Shown here piece by piece: positions 22,949-29,371 of a stretch of DNA of 32,265 bases. The notes under the pieces are model-generated. The model was not told the origin of the DNA. It made no database searches and saw only the letters and a list, made by a program, of their open reading frames with translations. The position numbers were made by a program, and so were the translations under genes. The number at the start of each line of letters is the position of its first letter. The first letter of the stretch is position 1. The stretch lies in NCBI RefSeq assembly GCF_003324185.1, contig NZ_PXUP01000024.1, forward strand, positions 1 to 32,265, in the 5' to 3' direction. The DNA comes from Faecalibacterium prausnitzii (GTDB lineage: Bacteria; Bacillota; Clostridia; Oscillospirales; Ruminococcaceae).

Positions 22949-23415
22949 CGTCCGTCCTTCACCGCCTCTCTGGTCCGCTGCTTTTCCTTTGCCTGCGTCC
23001 TGATCTGCTCCGTGAATTTCCGAAGCTGGCCGAGGATGGAAGCCTTGTCCTGCTCTTTGTTCAGCACCTTTGCGCTGTACTTCTGGAAGGCCGCCGTGAT
23101 AGCGTCCGCCTGATTGGCTTTGAAAAACAGTAGGTAATGACCGGGGCTCACTTTATGGAAAGCGTAGTCCACATGGAACTCCTTTGCGATCCGGTCAAAA
23201 TCCTTTGGGGCTCCCACATAGGGCATGGCGCTTTTGCCGCCATAGTGGTTCATCAGCTTTTTTACACTCTGGCGTCCCTGCGGGGTCAGCGCCTTCCGGT
23301 GGTGCTTTTGCAGCGCCCGCGCTACCTTCCCAAGAGCGGCAGCCAGCACTTTTCCCGTGAGCTTCGTTGTCCTGATCGAAAGGGCAACCGTTTTTTGGTT
23401 TACTTCTTCCTGCAT
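22945..23415 (-). CDS. PcfB-family (DUF3801) protein
   Basis: 156 residues. Contains the DUF3801 pattern: LTGKVLAAALGKVARAL near the start, GRQSVKKLM, and the central DFDRIAKEFHVDYAFHKV with FFKANQADAITAAF. PcfB is an accessory of the coupling protein in Gram-positive conjugation systems. ATG at 23415 follows AAAGGAGG. Overlaps the VirD4-like gene by four bases. Confidence 0.88.
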   Translation of the reverse strand: MQEEVNQKTVALSIRTTKLTGKVLAAALGKVARALQKHHRKALTPQGRQSVKKLMNHYGGKSAMPYVGAPKDFDRIAKEFHVDYAFHKVSPGHYLLFFKANQADAITAAFQKYSAKVLNKEQDKASILGQLRKFTEQIRTQAKEKQRTREAVKDGR

Positions 23416-23483
23416 AAAACCTCCTTTCCGTCGGGGTTCCCGCTATCCGGGAGGCCCCCGTACAATCTCGGGGAACAGAAAAC

Positions 23484-23504
23484 CTCGGGCCAATGTGGCC
23501 CGAG
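23484..23504. repeat. Intergenic palindrome, copy 16
   Basis: CTCGGGCCA, ATG, TGGCCCGAG. Two bases after the stop codon at 23507. Confidence 0.9.
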
Positions 23505-23506
23505 GC

Positions 23507-24556
23507 TTACCGCTCGGCATCTCTGCCGGACGGAGCTTTCTTTTCCGGCTCCGTCTGGATTTTTTCGCCCTGTTCCCGCATGGTCTGCAAGATAGAGGGC
23601 TTCTTTTGAAGCTGGGAGGGCTTTTCGCCGGACAGCGGCTTGATACATTCCAGACGGTCAGCCGCCCGGATGGCGTTGTCCGTGAGCTGCCTCTGCCATA
23701 CGCCTACACTGGGAGCCCAGCGGAAACCGCTGCTTTTCAACTCGGCCCGGGTGTCCGCGTCAGGCTTTCCATCAAAGAATACCTGCAAGCGGTTGTCCTC
23801 CCGGTTCATCTCCACACGGCCCCCGTCGAACTCCCAGCCGGAAAACTCCCGCTGCGCCTGTTTGGAGAGCTGTTCGATACGCGTCTTTACCCGGCGGATC
23901 TCCGCATTGTTGTTGGTAAGCTGGTAGCTTTCAAAGGGCCTCGGGTCGCTCCGCCAGTTTGCCGCCATGCTTGCTTTCAGCTTTTCGATCTGGTCCGGCG
24001 ACAGCAGCGCACAGCCATCCAGCTTGCCATGCTTGCGGTAATAGGCGTTGACCTCCTTCATAATGAGCTGGGAGCGTTCCAGCCCGTCCAGCTTCTTCTG
24101 GAGCTTTTCAATGGCCGCCGGGTCATCGGCGCTGATCCCGCCCATGCCGGTACTGCGTATCTTATCCAGCAGCCCTTGAATATACCGCCATTCCTCCATG
24201 TTGCTGTCCCGGGCCCGGTTCTGTTTTTCCTTCTTTCCCACCGGGAAATTGGCAGGTCCGGCGATCATCACAGAGGGAACCCTTGCGTCAATGGCAAAGC
24301 CCTGGTTCATGTTTTCGGCCAGCTTGCGGGCGTAGGTGTCTAACAGATGGTCGATCTTCTCATGGTACATGGGGTCCACCCGGGATTTCTGCTGTTCCGC
24401 TATGGCGGCGGCCTTGTCCACCATTGCCCGGTATTCCGCCGTTGCGCTCCCTTCCTTGTAGTCGGAAAAGCTGTTCATTTCCTTTGCCCGGCGGGCGGCT
24501 CCTTCATTGATAGGGTAATAGTTGATGGTATGCACCTCCTTTATGCTTCGGGCCAT
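23507..24556 (-). CDS. Unrecognised helical transfer-operon protein
   Basis: Up to 349 residues. Mostly helical and charged, with a small alpha/beta motif near the C-terminus (RLQVFFDGKPDADTRAEL, then GFRWAPSVGVWQRQLT) that I recall from DUF3560-like and related mobile-element proteins. The start is uncertain: the only ATG (24556) lies inside palindrome copy 17 with no ribosome site, while AAAGGAGG lies 8 bases before an ATC at 24526 (INYYPINEGA). Compare the ATT start of the CD1108 gene. Function unknown. Confidence 0.78.
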   Translation of the reverse strand: MARSIKEVHTINYYPINEGAARRAKEMNSFSDYKEGSATAEYRAMVDKAAAIAEQQKSRVDPMYHEKIDHLLDTYARKLAENMNQGFAIDARVPSVMIAGPANFPVGKKEKQNRARDSNMEEWRYIQGLLDKIRSTGMGGISADDPAAIEKLQKKLDGLERSQLIMKEVNAYYRKHGKLDGCALLSPDQIEKLKASMAANWRSDPRPFESYQLTNNNAEIRRVKTRIEQLSKQAQREFSGWEFDGGRVEMNREDNRLQVFFDGKPDADTRAELKSSGFRWAPSVGVWQRQLTDNAIRAADRLECIKPLSGEKPSQLQKKPSILQTMREQGEKIQTEPEKKAPSGRDAER

Positions 24557-24568
24557 GCTGGCCCGAAG
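24546..24568. repeat. Intergenic palindrome, copy 17
   Basis: CTTCGGGCCA, TGC, TGGCCCGAAG. Two bases after the ArdA stop codon. Confidence 0.92.
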
Positions 24569-24570
24569 TC

Positions 24571-25284
24571 CTACCGTTCTTCATGGGAAGTCCCCGCCTT
24601 GTCCTTTTTCGGAGTGGGTGGGGCTTCTTGAAACCGTTTGAGTGCAGCGAGAATGGAGTGGACAGGCTCGGCCTTTTCAGGATAAGCAAATATCCGGTGT
24701 TCCGGCGGAATGTCCTGTGGCCCGTGGTAATACTCCTTGAAGCCCTCCGGGACTGCCGACACATACCCACCGGGAGCGAATACGCCGCCCTCGTTGATAC
24801 GCACATCCCGTCCGTATGCTTCATAATCGAAGTAGTTCTGAATGTGCTCCGGTATGTCGATGGTCCCAAGCTCGTCGGCGTACAGACGGCCCAGCCCTTC
24901 ATCATCAGAAATATCCGGGTAAAAGCGGTACAGGTCAAGGTTCTGCGTCAGGTTTATCAAATCCTTCACGCTCCGTGTGTGGTTTCCCAAGACAAGAGCG
25001 GCTTCAAAGGTTTCCAGTCCGCCCTTATCCCGTACTTCCAGCAGAGCGTGGCCCAGCTCGTTCAGCTCGTCGATGTTCTCACATTCGTAGAGATGATCGT
25101 AGAGCCCCAACACATCGCTGTCAAAGCTGGTAAAGAACACTTCGCTGTACCGTTTCCCATCTATCCCGATTTTGGCAAGGGCGGCCTGCAACTCCTGTGT
25201 CGTCGTGGGGAAATGTACCGTTGTCCCTACCTCGATCCCCATTAAGGGGTACAGGGCTGTATTGGTTATATAGGCTTCAAACAT
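24571..25284 (-). CDS. ardA: ArdA antirestriction protein
   Basis: 237 residues from MFEAYITNTALY (ATG at 25284, AGGAGG upstream). The N-terminal half carries the ArdA pattern (GTTVHFPTTTQELQAALAKIGI, then LYDHLYECENIDELNELGHAL). ArdA is a DNA mimic that blocks type I restriction enzymes when the element enters a new cell. The protein is acidic overall, as expected. The C-terminal Pro/Lys tail is an extension. Follows the methyltransferase gene after 4 bases, forming an anti-restriction pair. Confidence 0.9.
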   Translation of the reverse strand: MFEAYITNTALYPLMGIEVGTTVHFPTTTQELQAALAKIGIDGKRYSEVFFTSFDSDVLGLYDHLYECENIDELNELGHALLEVRDKGGLETFEAALVLGNHTRSVKDLINLTQNLDLYRFYPDISDDEGLGRLYADELGTIDIPEHIQNYFDYEAYGRDVRINEGGVFAPGGYVSAVPEGFKEYYHGPQDIPPEHRIFAYPEKAEPVHSILAALKRFQEAPPTPKKDKAGTSHEER

Positions 25285-25288
25285 GGGC

Positions 25289-26374
25289 TTATTCCTCCTT
25301 TCCGGCCCGGTCAGCCAGCACCTCATAGATCCCGGCCATAATGTAATCGGCACAAGGGAGGGCAATCGCGTTTCCCAGCGCCTTGTAGCGTTGCAGAGGC
25401 CGAATCTCCACGCCGTCCGCCCCGTACTTTGTCCAGCCCTCTGGCAGCCCCATCAGCCGTTCACTTTCTGTTTCCGTCAGAAAACGGATACAGCCGCCCT
25501 CCGGGTCGCCCTCATACCAGAAGGCGAAGGGCGTCACGTCACTGGCTAAAAGAGTGGGAAAAGGGTCAGTTGGTAATCCGAAGCTGTTTCGGAAGGCCGT
25601 TTCTTCCTGCCTTTTTGCCGCTCCCCGCATACGGAAGCACTGAAAGGGGTGGATGACTGGTATCTGCCGCCCTGTTTCAAAAGAAGCTGTTCGATCTCCT
25701 TCGGCGGCGGCCCGCCCGCCCTCTCCGCAAGGCGGAGGAAGTGGGAGCATTGGACGGGGCTTAAATAGTATGTCTGCGGCACGTCTGCCTCCAAAATCCG
25801 CCACGACGAAAATCCGCTGCCTTCGTGCCAGCCTTCGGGGGCCTGCCCAATACTGGGCGTCCATGAGCCGCCAGCACACATCAGGCGTTCCCCCTCGCAC
25901 CATTCCGGCGTTTCCCCATCTTCCCGAAGGAGGCATTGGAACTTCGGTGTCCGAGAAGGCGGATAAGACGGCTCTAAAGTCCATCCGGTCATTTGTAGAA
26001 AACGCTCCCATGACGTTTTCCCAAACAGCGATAGCTGGATATAGGTTATCAGTAGCATCCCTCATTTCCTGTATGATACGAAACGCCTGATAGAACAGGC
26101 TTGATTTTGCCCCGGCAAGGCCGGAGCGGTTGCCGATCAGAGAAAGGTTCTGACAGGGGGAACCGAAGGTTATCACATGGACCGGCGGGATTTTCCCGCC
26201 GTCCACCTTCGTAATATCCCCCAAATGCACCATGTCGGGAAAGTGCCTTTTGGTTATGGAGATGGGCGCTTTTTCAATCTCGCTGGCCCAGACCGGACGG
26301 ATACCGCACCGGGAAGCAGCCAGAGGGAACACGCCAATCCCGTCGAAAAGGCTCCCCAGCTTAATGTCCGGCAT
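25289..26374 (-). CDS. DNA cytosine-5 methyltransferase
   Basis: 361 residues. Motif I LGSLFDGIGVFPLAA, motif IV GSPCQNLS with catalytic Cys74, motif VI WENVMGA with Glu119, motif VIII RRQRIFVV, and motif X-like RYKALGNAIALP near the C-terminus. The target-recognition region lies about 200-280. No restriction endonuclease gene is adjacent, so it is an orphan enzyme that probably protects the element from host restriction. ATG at 26374 overlaps the DUF7768 gene by 14 bases and has only a weak site, implying coupled translation. Confidence 0.93.
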   Translation of the reverse strand: MPDIKLGSLFDGIGVFPLAASRCGIRPVWASEIEKAPISITKRHFPDMVHLGDITKVDGGKIPPVHVITFGSPCQNLSLIGNRSGLAGAKSSLFYQAFRIIQEMRDATDNLYPAIAVWENVMGAFSTNDRMDFRAVLSAFSDTEVPMPPSGRWGNAGMVRGGTPDVCWRLMDAQYWAGPRRLARRQRIFVVADFGGRRAADILFKPRPMLPLPPPCGEGGRAAAEGDRTASFETGRQIPVIHPFQCFRMRGAAKRQEETAFRNSFGLPTDPFPTLLASDVTPFAFWYEGDPEGGCIRFLTETESERLMGLPEGWTKYGADGVEIRPLQRYKALGNAIALPCADYIMAGIYEVLADRAGKEE

Positions 26375-26717
26375 GGCCCGGGGTGCCGTGTCCCTTCACG
26401 GCAAGCACCCCTTCCAGCGTTGTCGCCGCAATGCCCAGCCGTCCGGCAACCGCAATATCGTTTTTCACATCCTCGTCCACAGCGCTGCCGCAGACGATCA
26501 GGGTGTGGGAGCGCCGCAGCATATCCCGGCGCATATCGATCCCGGCCTTATGTTCCTCGGGAACGCTGTCATTCAAAAACAGCGGCAGATACAAGAGCGG
26601 GCAGATCGGGGAAAAGCCCGCCTCATAAGCAAGGCGGCAGTAGTGGGTCGCCAGCTCCATATCAACATCCGGCTCGCCGCTCCATGCGGCGGTCAGGTAT
26701 GCTAAAGGTCGTTTCAT
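26361..26717 (-). CDS. DUF7768 / DUF4406-like small protein
   Basis: 118 residues from MKRPLAYLTAAWSG (ATG at 26717, GGAGG upstream). Rossmann-like nucleoside deoxyribosyltransferase-related pattern: N-terminal LAYLTAAW, central CPLLYLPLFLND and ADEHKAGIDM-like region (EEHKAGIDMRRDML), then LIVCGSAVDEDVKNDIAVAGRLGI. These proteins lie beside DNA methylases in clostridial elements; activity unproven. The last codons PGHAG fall where a palindrome would be expected and look like a decayed copy. Confidence 0.78.
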   Translation of the reverse strand: MKRPLAYLTAAWSGEPDVDMELATHYCRLAYEAGFSPICPLLYLPLFLNDSVPEEHKAGIDMRRDMLRRSHTLIVCGSAVDEDVKNDIAVAGRLGIAATTLEGVLAVKGHGTPGHAGH

Positions 26718-26802
26718 TGGTTGAACCTCCATTTCTGTTTTGGTTTAGGGAAAAGCAAGGTATCGCCCAACCCCTCCGCCCCTTCCCCCGGGAAGGGGAA
26801 CG

Positions 26803-26968
26803 GCTCTGGAGAATTTATATCCCCGTCGCTTGATCGGGAAAAAGCATAACCGGGAGAAATCCGTCAAGGGTGCCTCTGGCACCGCCTGCGGCAGCGCTGC
26901 CCTTGACTGATTTTCCCGGCTATGCTACGGAATAACTGGCGACGGGGAATAATTTATATCTCCAGAGC
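26803..26968. repeat. Nested 166-base inverted repeat, candidate oriT or structured RNA
   Basis: Outer arms: GCTCTGGAGA with TCCAGAGC side, and CCCCGTCGC with GCGACGGGG. Inner arms: AGCATAACCGGGAGAAATC (26842-26861) with the reverse complement GATTTTCCCGGCTATGCT (26910-26927), continuing into CGTCAAGGG with CCCTTGACTG. A GC-rich apex has two small hairpins (GTGCCTCTGGCAC and CGCCTGCGGCAGCG). Unpaired internal loops of 12-13 bases separate the arms. It occupies the only sizeable gap (26718-27026) in the right half of the element, between the DUF7768 and ParB-like genes, flanked by two more GC hairpins. Confidence 0.75.
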
Positions 26969-26997
26969 TTCGGGGCGCGGGGCAGAGCCCCGCAATC

Positions 26998-27019
26998 CTC
27001 GGGCCACGTTGACCCGAAG
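26998..27019. repeat. Intergenic palindrome, copy 18
   Basis: CTCGGGCCA, CGT, TGACCCGAAG. Seven bases after the ParB-like stop codon. Confidence 0.9.
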
Positions 27020-27026
27020 TTTCGGC

Positions 27027-28400
27027 TTACTTTTCCTGTTCGTTTTTCTTCTCCGGCTTTTCGTGTTCCTTCTGCTGGCCCTTCCAGTCGTCCAGCAGCT
27101 TGATAATCTGGTCCTTCATTTCCCTCGGCGTAGTTTCCTTGCCGAAATACTTGCTCAGTTCCGCACCTGTCAAAATCACTTTGTCTACCTCCTTTTTGTC
27201 CTCCATCATAATGCCGTCGATCACGTCCCCGTTGAGTAGCTTCTTTTCGTCCAACTCACGCATACGCTTTGCCTGCGCCTGTGAAGGCGAGGACTGCTGG
27301 CTGTCAATGGCGACGGCGATATAGTTCTGGTTCTTCTTGCCGATATAGGAAAGCTCCACCGCCGTAGTAAAACCCAGCTTTTTTTCATCCATCAGCTTCA
27401 TCAGGTCTGGAACCAGCTCATTGAGACGGATATACCGCTGCACCTGCTTGACGGCCATCTTGTTCCGCTCGGCCACGATCTCGTTGGAGCGTTTACCTGC
27501 GTCCTTCGGGTCAATCTGGCCCGAAGTACGGGAGCCCTGGTGCTTGATGGCTTCAAGCTGCATTTTTAAGGCTTTGGCCCGCTCACTGGGGAGGATTTCT
27601 TCACGCTGGTTCAGATTGTCCTCCACCATCTGTGTGATGGCTTCATCATCTGTCAGGTTTCGGACGATACAGGGCATATCCGCATATCCGGCAAGCTCAC
27701 TGGCTTTCTGGCGGCGGTGGCCGGACACGATCTCATAGCCGCCATCCTCACGGGGACGGACGATAGCGGGCTGGGTCACGCCCTTGTCCTTGACGCTGGA
27801 CACCATAGCCCGCATTTCTTCATCATCCCGGACTTCAAAGGGATGGTTCTTGAAGGCGTGGAGTTCGTTCAGCTTGATATAGACGATCTGCTCCTTGCCC
27901 CGGCGTGGAGCATCCTTTGGCTTTTCGGGTCCTTTCGGAGCGGGAGCGGCCTGTATCGTTGGAGCCGTTTTTTTCTCCGGTTCCTTTTTGACCGCCTTTT
28001 CCGGTTTCTGTGCGGGAGCTTTGGACTTCGGGGCTGCGTCCTTGTCCTTATTTGCTTTCGGGGGACGGCCCCGGCGCTTCGGCTGTTCCGGCTCTTTGGG
28101 TTTTTCCTCTGCTTTTTTCGGAGCCTCCGGCTGCTTTTCCGGTTTCTCCGCTTTTGCCGGGTCAGGCTTTTCCACGCCGGGAGCTGCCGCCCGTTCCTCG
28201 ACTTTCTTTTCCTTCATAATTTCAGCGAAGTTATAGACAGAAACCTGTGGGTTCTTTACCTCTGGTTCCGTCTTTTTTTCCGGCTTCGGGGAAACGGAAA
28301 CCTTCCCCGGCTCTTTTGGGGGAGCGGGAGGCGTTTCCTTGCCCGGCCCGCTATCCGTTACCGGCTGTTCCGGCGTTTTTGTGGTTTTATCATCTGCCAT
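27027..28400 (-). CDS. ParB-like protein with long charged N-terminus
   Basis: 457 residues from the second ATG (28400, AGGAGG 9 bases upstream; the ATG at 28406 is too close). Residues 1-170 are a low-complexity Pro/Lys/Glu region. The ParB N-terminal domain follows (about 175-275) with the box SGHRRQKA and the segment MVEDNLNQREEILPSERAKA, then a helix-turn-helix region (QVQRYIRLNELVPDL). No ParA partner is found in the element. Palindrome copy 19 lies in the coding region between the two domains and is read TSGQIDPK. It is the first gene from the right end and probably the start of the long transfer operon. Function as a partition protein or as a regulator is open. Confidence 0.88.
   Translation of the reverse strand: MADDKTTKTPEQPVTDSGPGKETPPAPPKEPGKVSVSPKPEKKTEPEVKNPQVSVYNFAEIMKEKKVEERAAAPGVEKPDPAKAEKPEKQPEAPKKAEEKPKEPEQPKRRGRPPKANKDKDAAPKSKAPAQKPEKAVKKEPEKKTAPTIQAAPAPKGPEKPKDAPRRGKEQIVYIKLNELHAFKNHPFEVRDDEEMRAMVSSVKDKGVTQPAIVRPREDGGYEIVSGHRRQKASELAGYADMPCIVRNLTDDEAITQMVEDNLNQREEILPSERAKALKMQLEAIKHQGSRTSGQIDPKDAGKRSNEIVAERNKMAVKQVQRYIRLNELVPDLMKLMDEKKLGFTTAVELSYIGKKNQNYIAVAIDSQQSSPSQAQAKRMRELDEKKLLNGDVIDGIMMEDKKEVDKVILTGAELSKYFGKETTPREMKDQIIKLLDDWKGQQKEHEKPEKKNEQEK
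27504..27526. repeat. Palindrome copy 19, inside the ParB-like gene
   Basis: CTTCGGGTCA, ATC, TGGCCCGAAG. Read TSGQIDPK in frame. ParB relatives often have a TSxQ motif here, so the site may be native coding sequence or an insertion. Confidence 0.88.
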
Positions 28401-28428
28401 AAGCATTTACCTCCTGTTTTTTGGCATG

Positions 28429-28460
28429 AAAAAAGGGGCTCAACTTTTCAGTCAAGCCCC
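28429..28460 (-). terminator. Hairpin terminator in the ParB leader
   Basis: Minus strand GGGGCTTGACT... pairs through GGGGCT and AGCCCC, followed by TTTTTT. Lies between the right-end promoter and the ParB-like start, so it may act as an attenuator. Confidence 0.7.
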
Positions 28461-28493
28461 CGTGGGAAGTTCCTCCTTTCTCCGCCATGATAC

Positions 28494-28526
28494 AAAAATA
28501 CCGCCCGTAGTCTCGTTTGGGCGGTA
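28494..28526 (-). terminator. Second hairpin terminator in the ParB leader
   Basis: TACCGCCC and GGGCGGTA pair around a 12-base loop, followed on the minus strand by TTTTT. Upstream of the previous hairpin. Confidence 0.7.
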
Positions 28527-28561
28527 CTTTGTGTAAGATTGGCAGTCCATTATTAAGTTTT

Positions 28562-28591
28562 TTATTATGTTCCCTTTGTACACCGTTGCAA
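28562..28591 (-). promoter_or_regulatory. Candidate promoter at the right end of the element
   Basis: Minus strand TTGCAA (28586-28591), 18 bases, TAATAA (28562-28567), or 16 bases to CATAAT. It points inward to the ParB-like gene and lies within 40 bases of the inferred right end. Confidence 0.5.
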
Positions 28592-28597
28592 CTATTT

Positions 28598-28771
28598 GAT
28601 AATGAACACACAAAATATAGAAAAGTTAAAATGGGAGATGTGGAAGCGCTATTAGGAGAAGACAAAAATACTGGATATTATTTGATTTGGGAAGATGAGG
28701 GAATTACACATACAATAATTGGAAGAATTAGTATTAAAGAACTTATGTTAGTGGCTCAAAAAATTTACTGA
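28598..28771 (+). pseudogene. DUF4367 protein, 3' part
   Basis: Encodes DNEHTKYRKVKMGD followed by VEALLGEDKNTGYYLIW, then the typical DUF4367 end (GRISIKELMLVAQKIY). It has no start of its own; the frame upstream belongs to the element. Codon GAT at 28598-28600 is in phase with GAT at 385-387 of the 5' half. The two together give one continuous frame, the main evidence for the element boundaries. Confidence 0.78.
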
Positions 28772-28787
28772 GGTCAATTGCAAAACG

Positions 28788-28837
28788 AAAGGTCATGCGA
28801 AATTTGTGAGAAAGCACAGTTTTTGCATGACTTTTTT
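28788..28837 (+). terminator. Terminator of the DUF4367 transcript
   Basis: GTCATGC (28792-28798) and GCATGAC (28825-28831) form a stem, followed by TTTTTT. It lies just after the DUF4367 stop codon and before the next host genes. Confidence 0.75.
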
Positions 28838-28874
28838 GTTTGAAGCAACAAACTTGAAAAATTTCAAGAATTTC

Positions 28875-28901
28875 TGTAACAAAAAAGGCATCGACAACGT
28901 T
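28875..28901 (+). promoter_or_regulatory. Candidate ECF sigma promoter
   Basis: TGTAAC (28875-28880), 17 bases, CGTT (28898-28901). Matches the AAC and CGT pattern of ECF promoters and lies about 55 bases before the 128-residue secreted protein gene. Confidence 0.5.
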
Positions 28902-28956
28902 GCCTAGATAGAAGTTCTAAAAGGGACTTCACATAGAAATGGAGGTTTGATATCTG

Positions 28957-29343
28957 ATGGCAAGAAAACGGTTGCTAACATTGACGCTTTCGGCAATTTT
29001 TCTGTTATGCTTTGTTGGCTCGGCTTTAGCAGTTGGACCGGCAAGGAGATATGTCGGAAGTAGTACTGCGAAGGGGGCGATTTATCAAAGTTCGTATAGG
29101 GTTGATGCACAGTCTCTAACAGGAGTAAAAAGCATCAATATTTCTGCGACGCTGTATGAAAAAGGACGTATTGGAACATGGCAGGTAGTTAGTCGATGCT
29201 CAAATTCAAGCCAAATGCAGACTTGTGTTGCGAGTGCTAATTATAACATGAAGCCCGGAAAAAGTTATCGGTTGGATTTTTCAGCAACATTCCAGTATTC
29301 AAATGGAAAAAGTGAAACTATAACGGGAAGTACGAGTCACTAA
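28957..29343 (+). CDS. Small secreted beta-rich protein of unknown function
   Basis: 128 residues. Signal peptide MARKRLLTLTLSAIFLLCF and on to SALA with likely cleavage before VGPARRYVG. The mature part (about 100 residues) is rich in Ser, Thr and aromatic strands with two cysteines (SRCSNSS and QTCVAS), looking like a disulphide-linked beta-sandwich. It may belong with DUF6147-type exported proteins, but I am not sure. Ribosome site GGAGG about 11 bases upstream. First gene of a three-gene host operon under a possible ECF promoter. Confidence 0.75.
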   Translation: MARKRLLTLTLSAIFLLCFVGSALAVGPARRYVGSSTAKGAIYQSSYRVDAQSLTGVKSINISATLYEKGRIGTWQVVSRCSNSSQMQTCVASANYNMKPGKSYRLDFSATFQYSNGKSETITGSTSH

Positions 29344-29371
29344 TAATAAAGTTTTGAAGGGAGATTATAGT

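Larger units (their letters stand above)
385..28600. mobile_element. Integrative conjugative element, Tn1549/CTn-like, about 28.2 kb
   Basis: Bounded by the two halves of a host DUF4367 gene, both carrying GATA at the junction in identical codon phase (GAT at 385-387 and at 28598-28600). Joining them gives an uninterrupted frame reading M-R-G-D-N-E-H-T-K-Y. Large serine recombinases of the TnpX/TndX group are known to use a GA dinucleotide at the crossover, which fits. Contents are a serine recombinase, relaxase, MobC, VirD4, VirB4, PrgI, VirB6-like, NlpC/P60, ArdA, ParB-like and a cargo exporter. No ParA, Rep initiator, topoisomerase or helicase gene is seen, so it is a compact member of the family. 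Exact ends are inferred, not measured. Confidence 0.88.

Noticed and set aside
28390-28587. Short frame ending AEKGGTSHGG and overlapping the ParB start
   Set aside because: No good ribosome site; the segment is better explained as a leader with terminators.
371-28626. ATAGAAA shared near both junctions as the crossover
   Set aside because: The copies lie in different reading phases, so joining there would not restore the host frame; GATA does.
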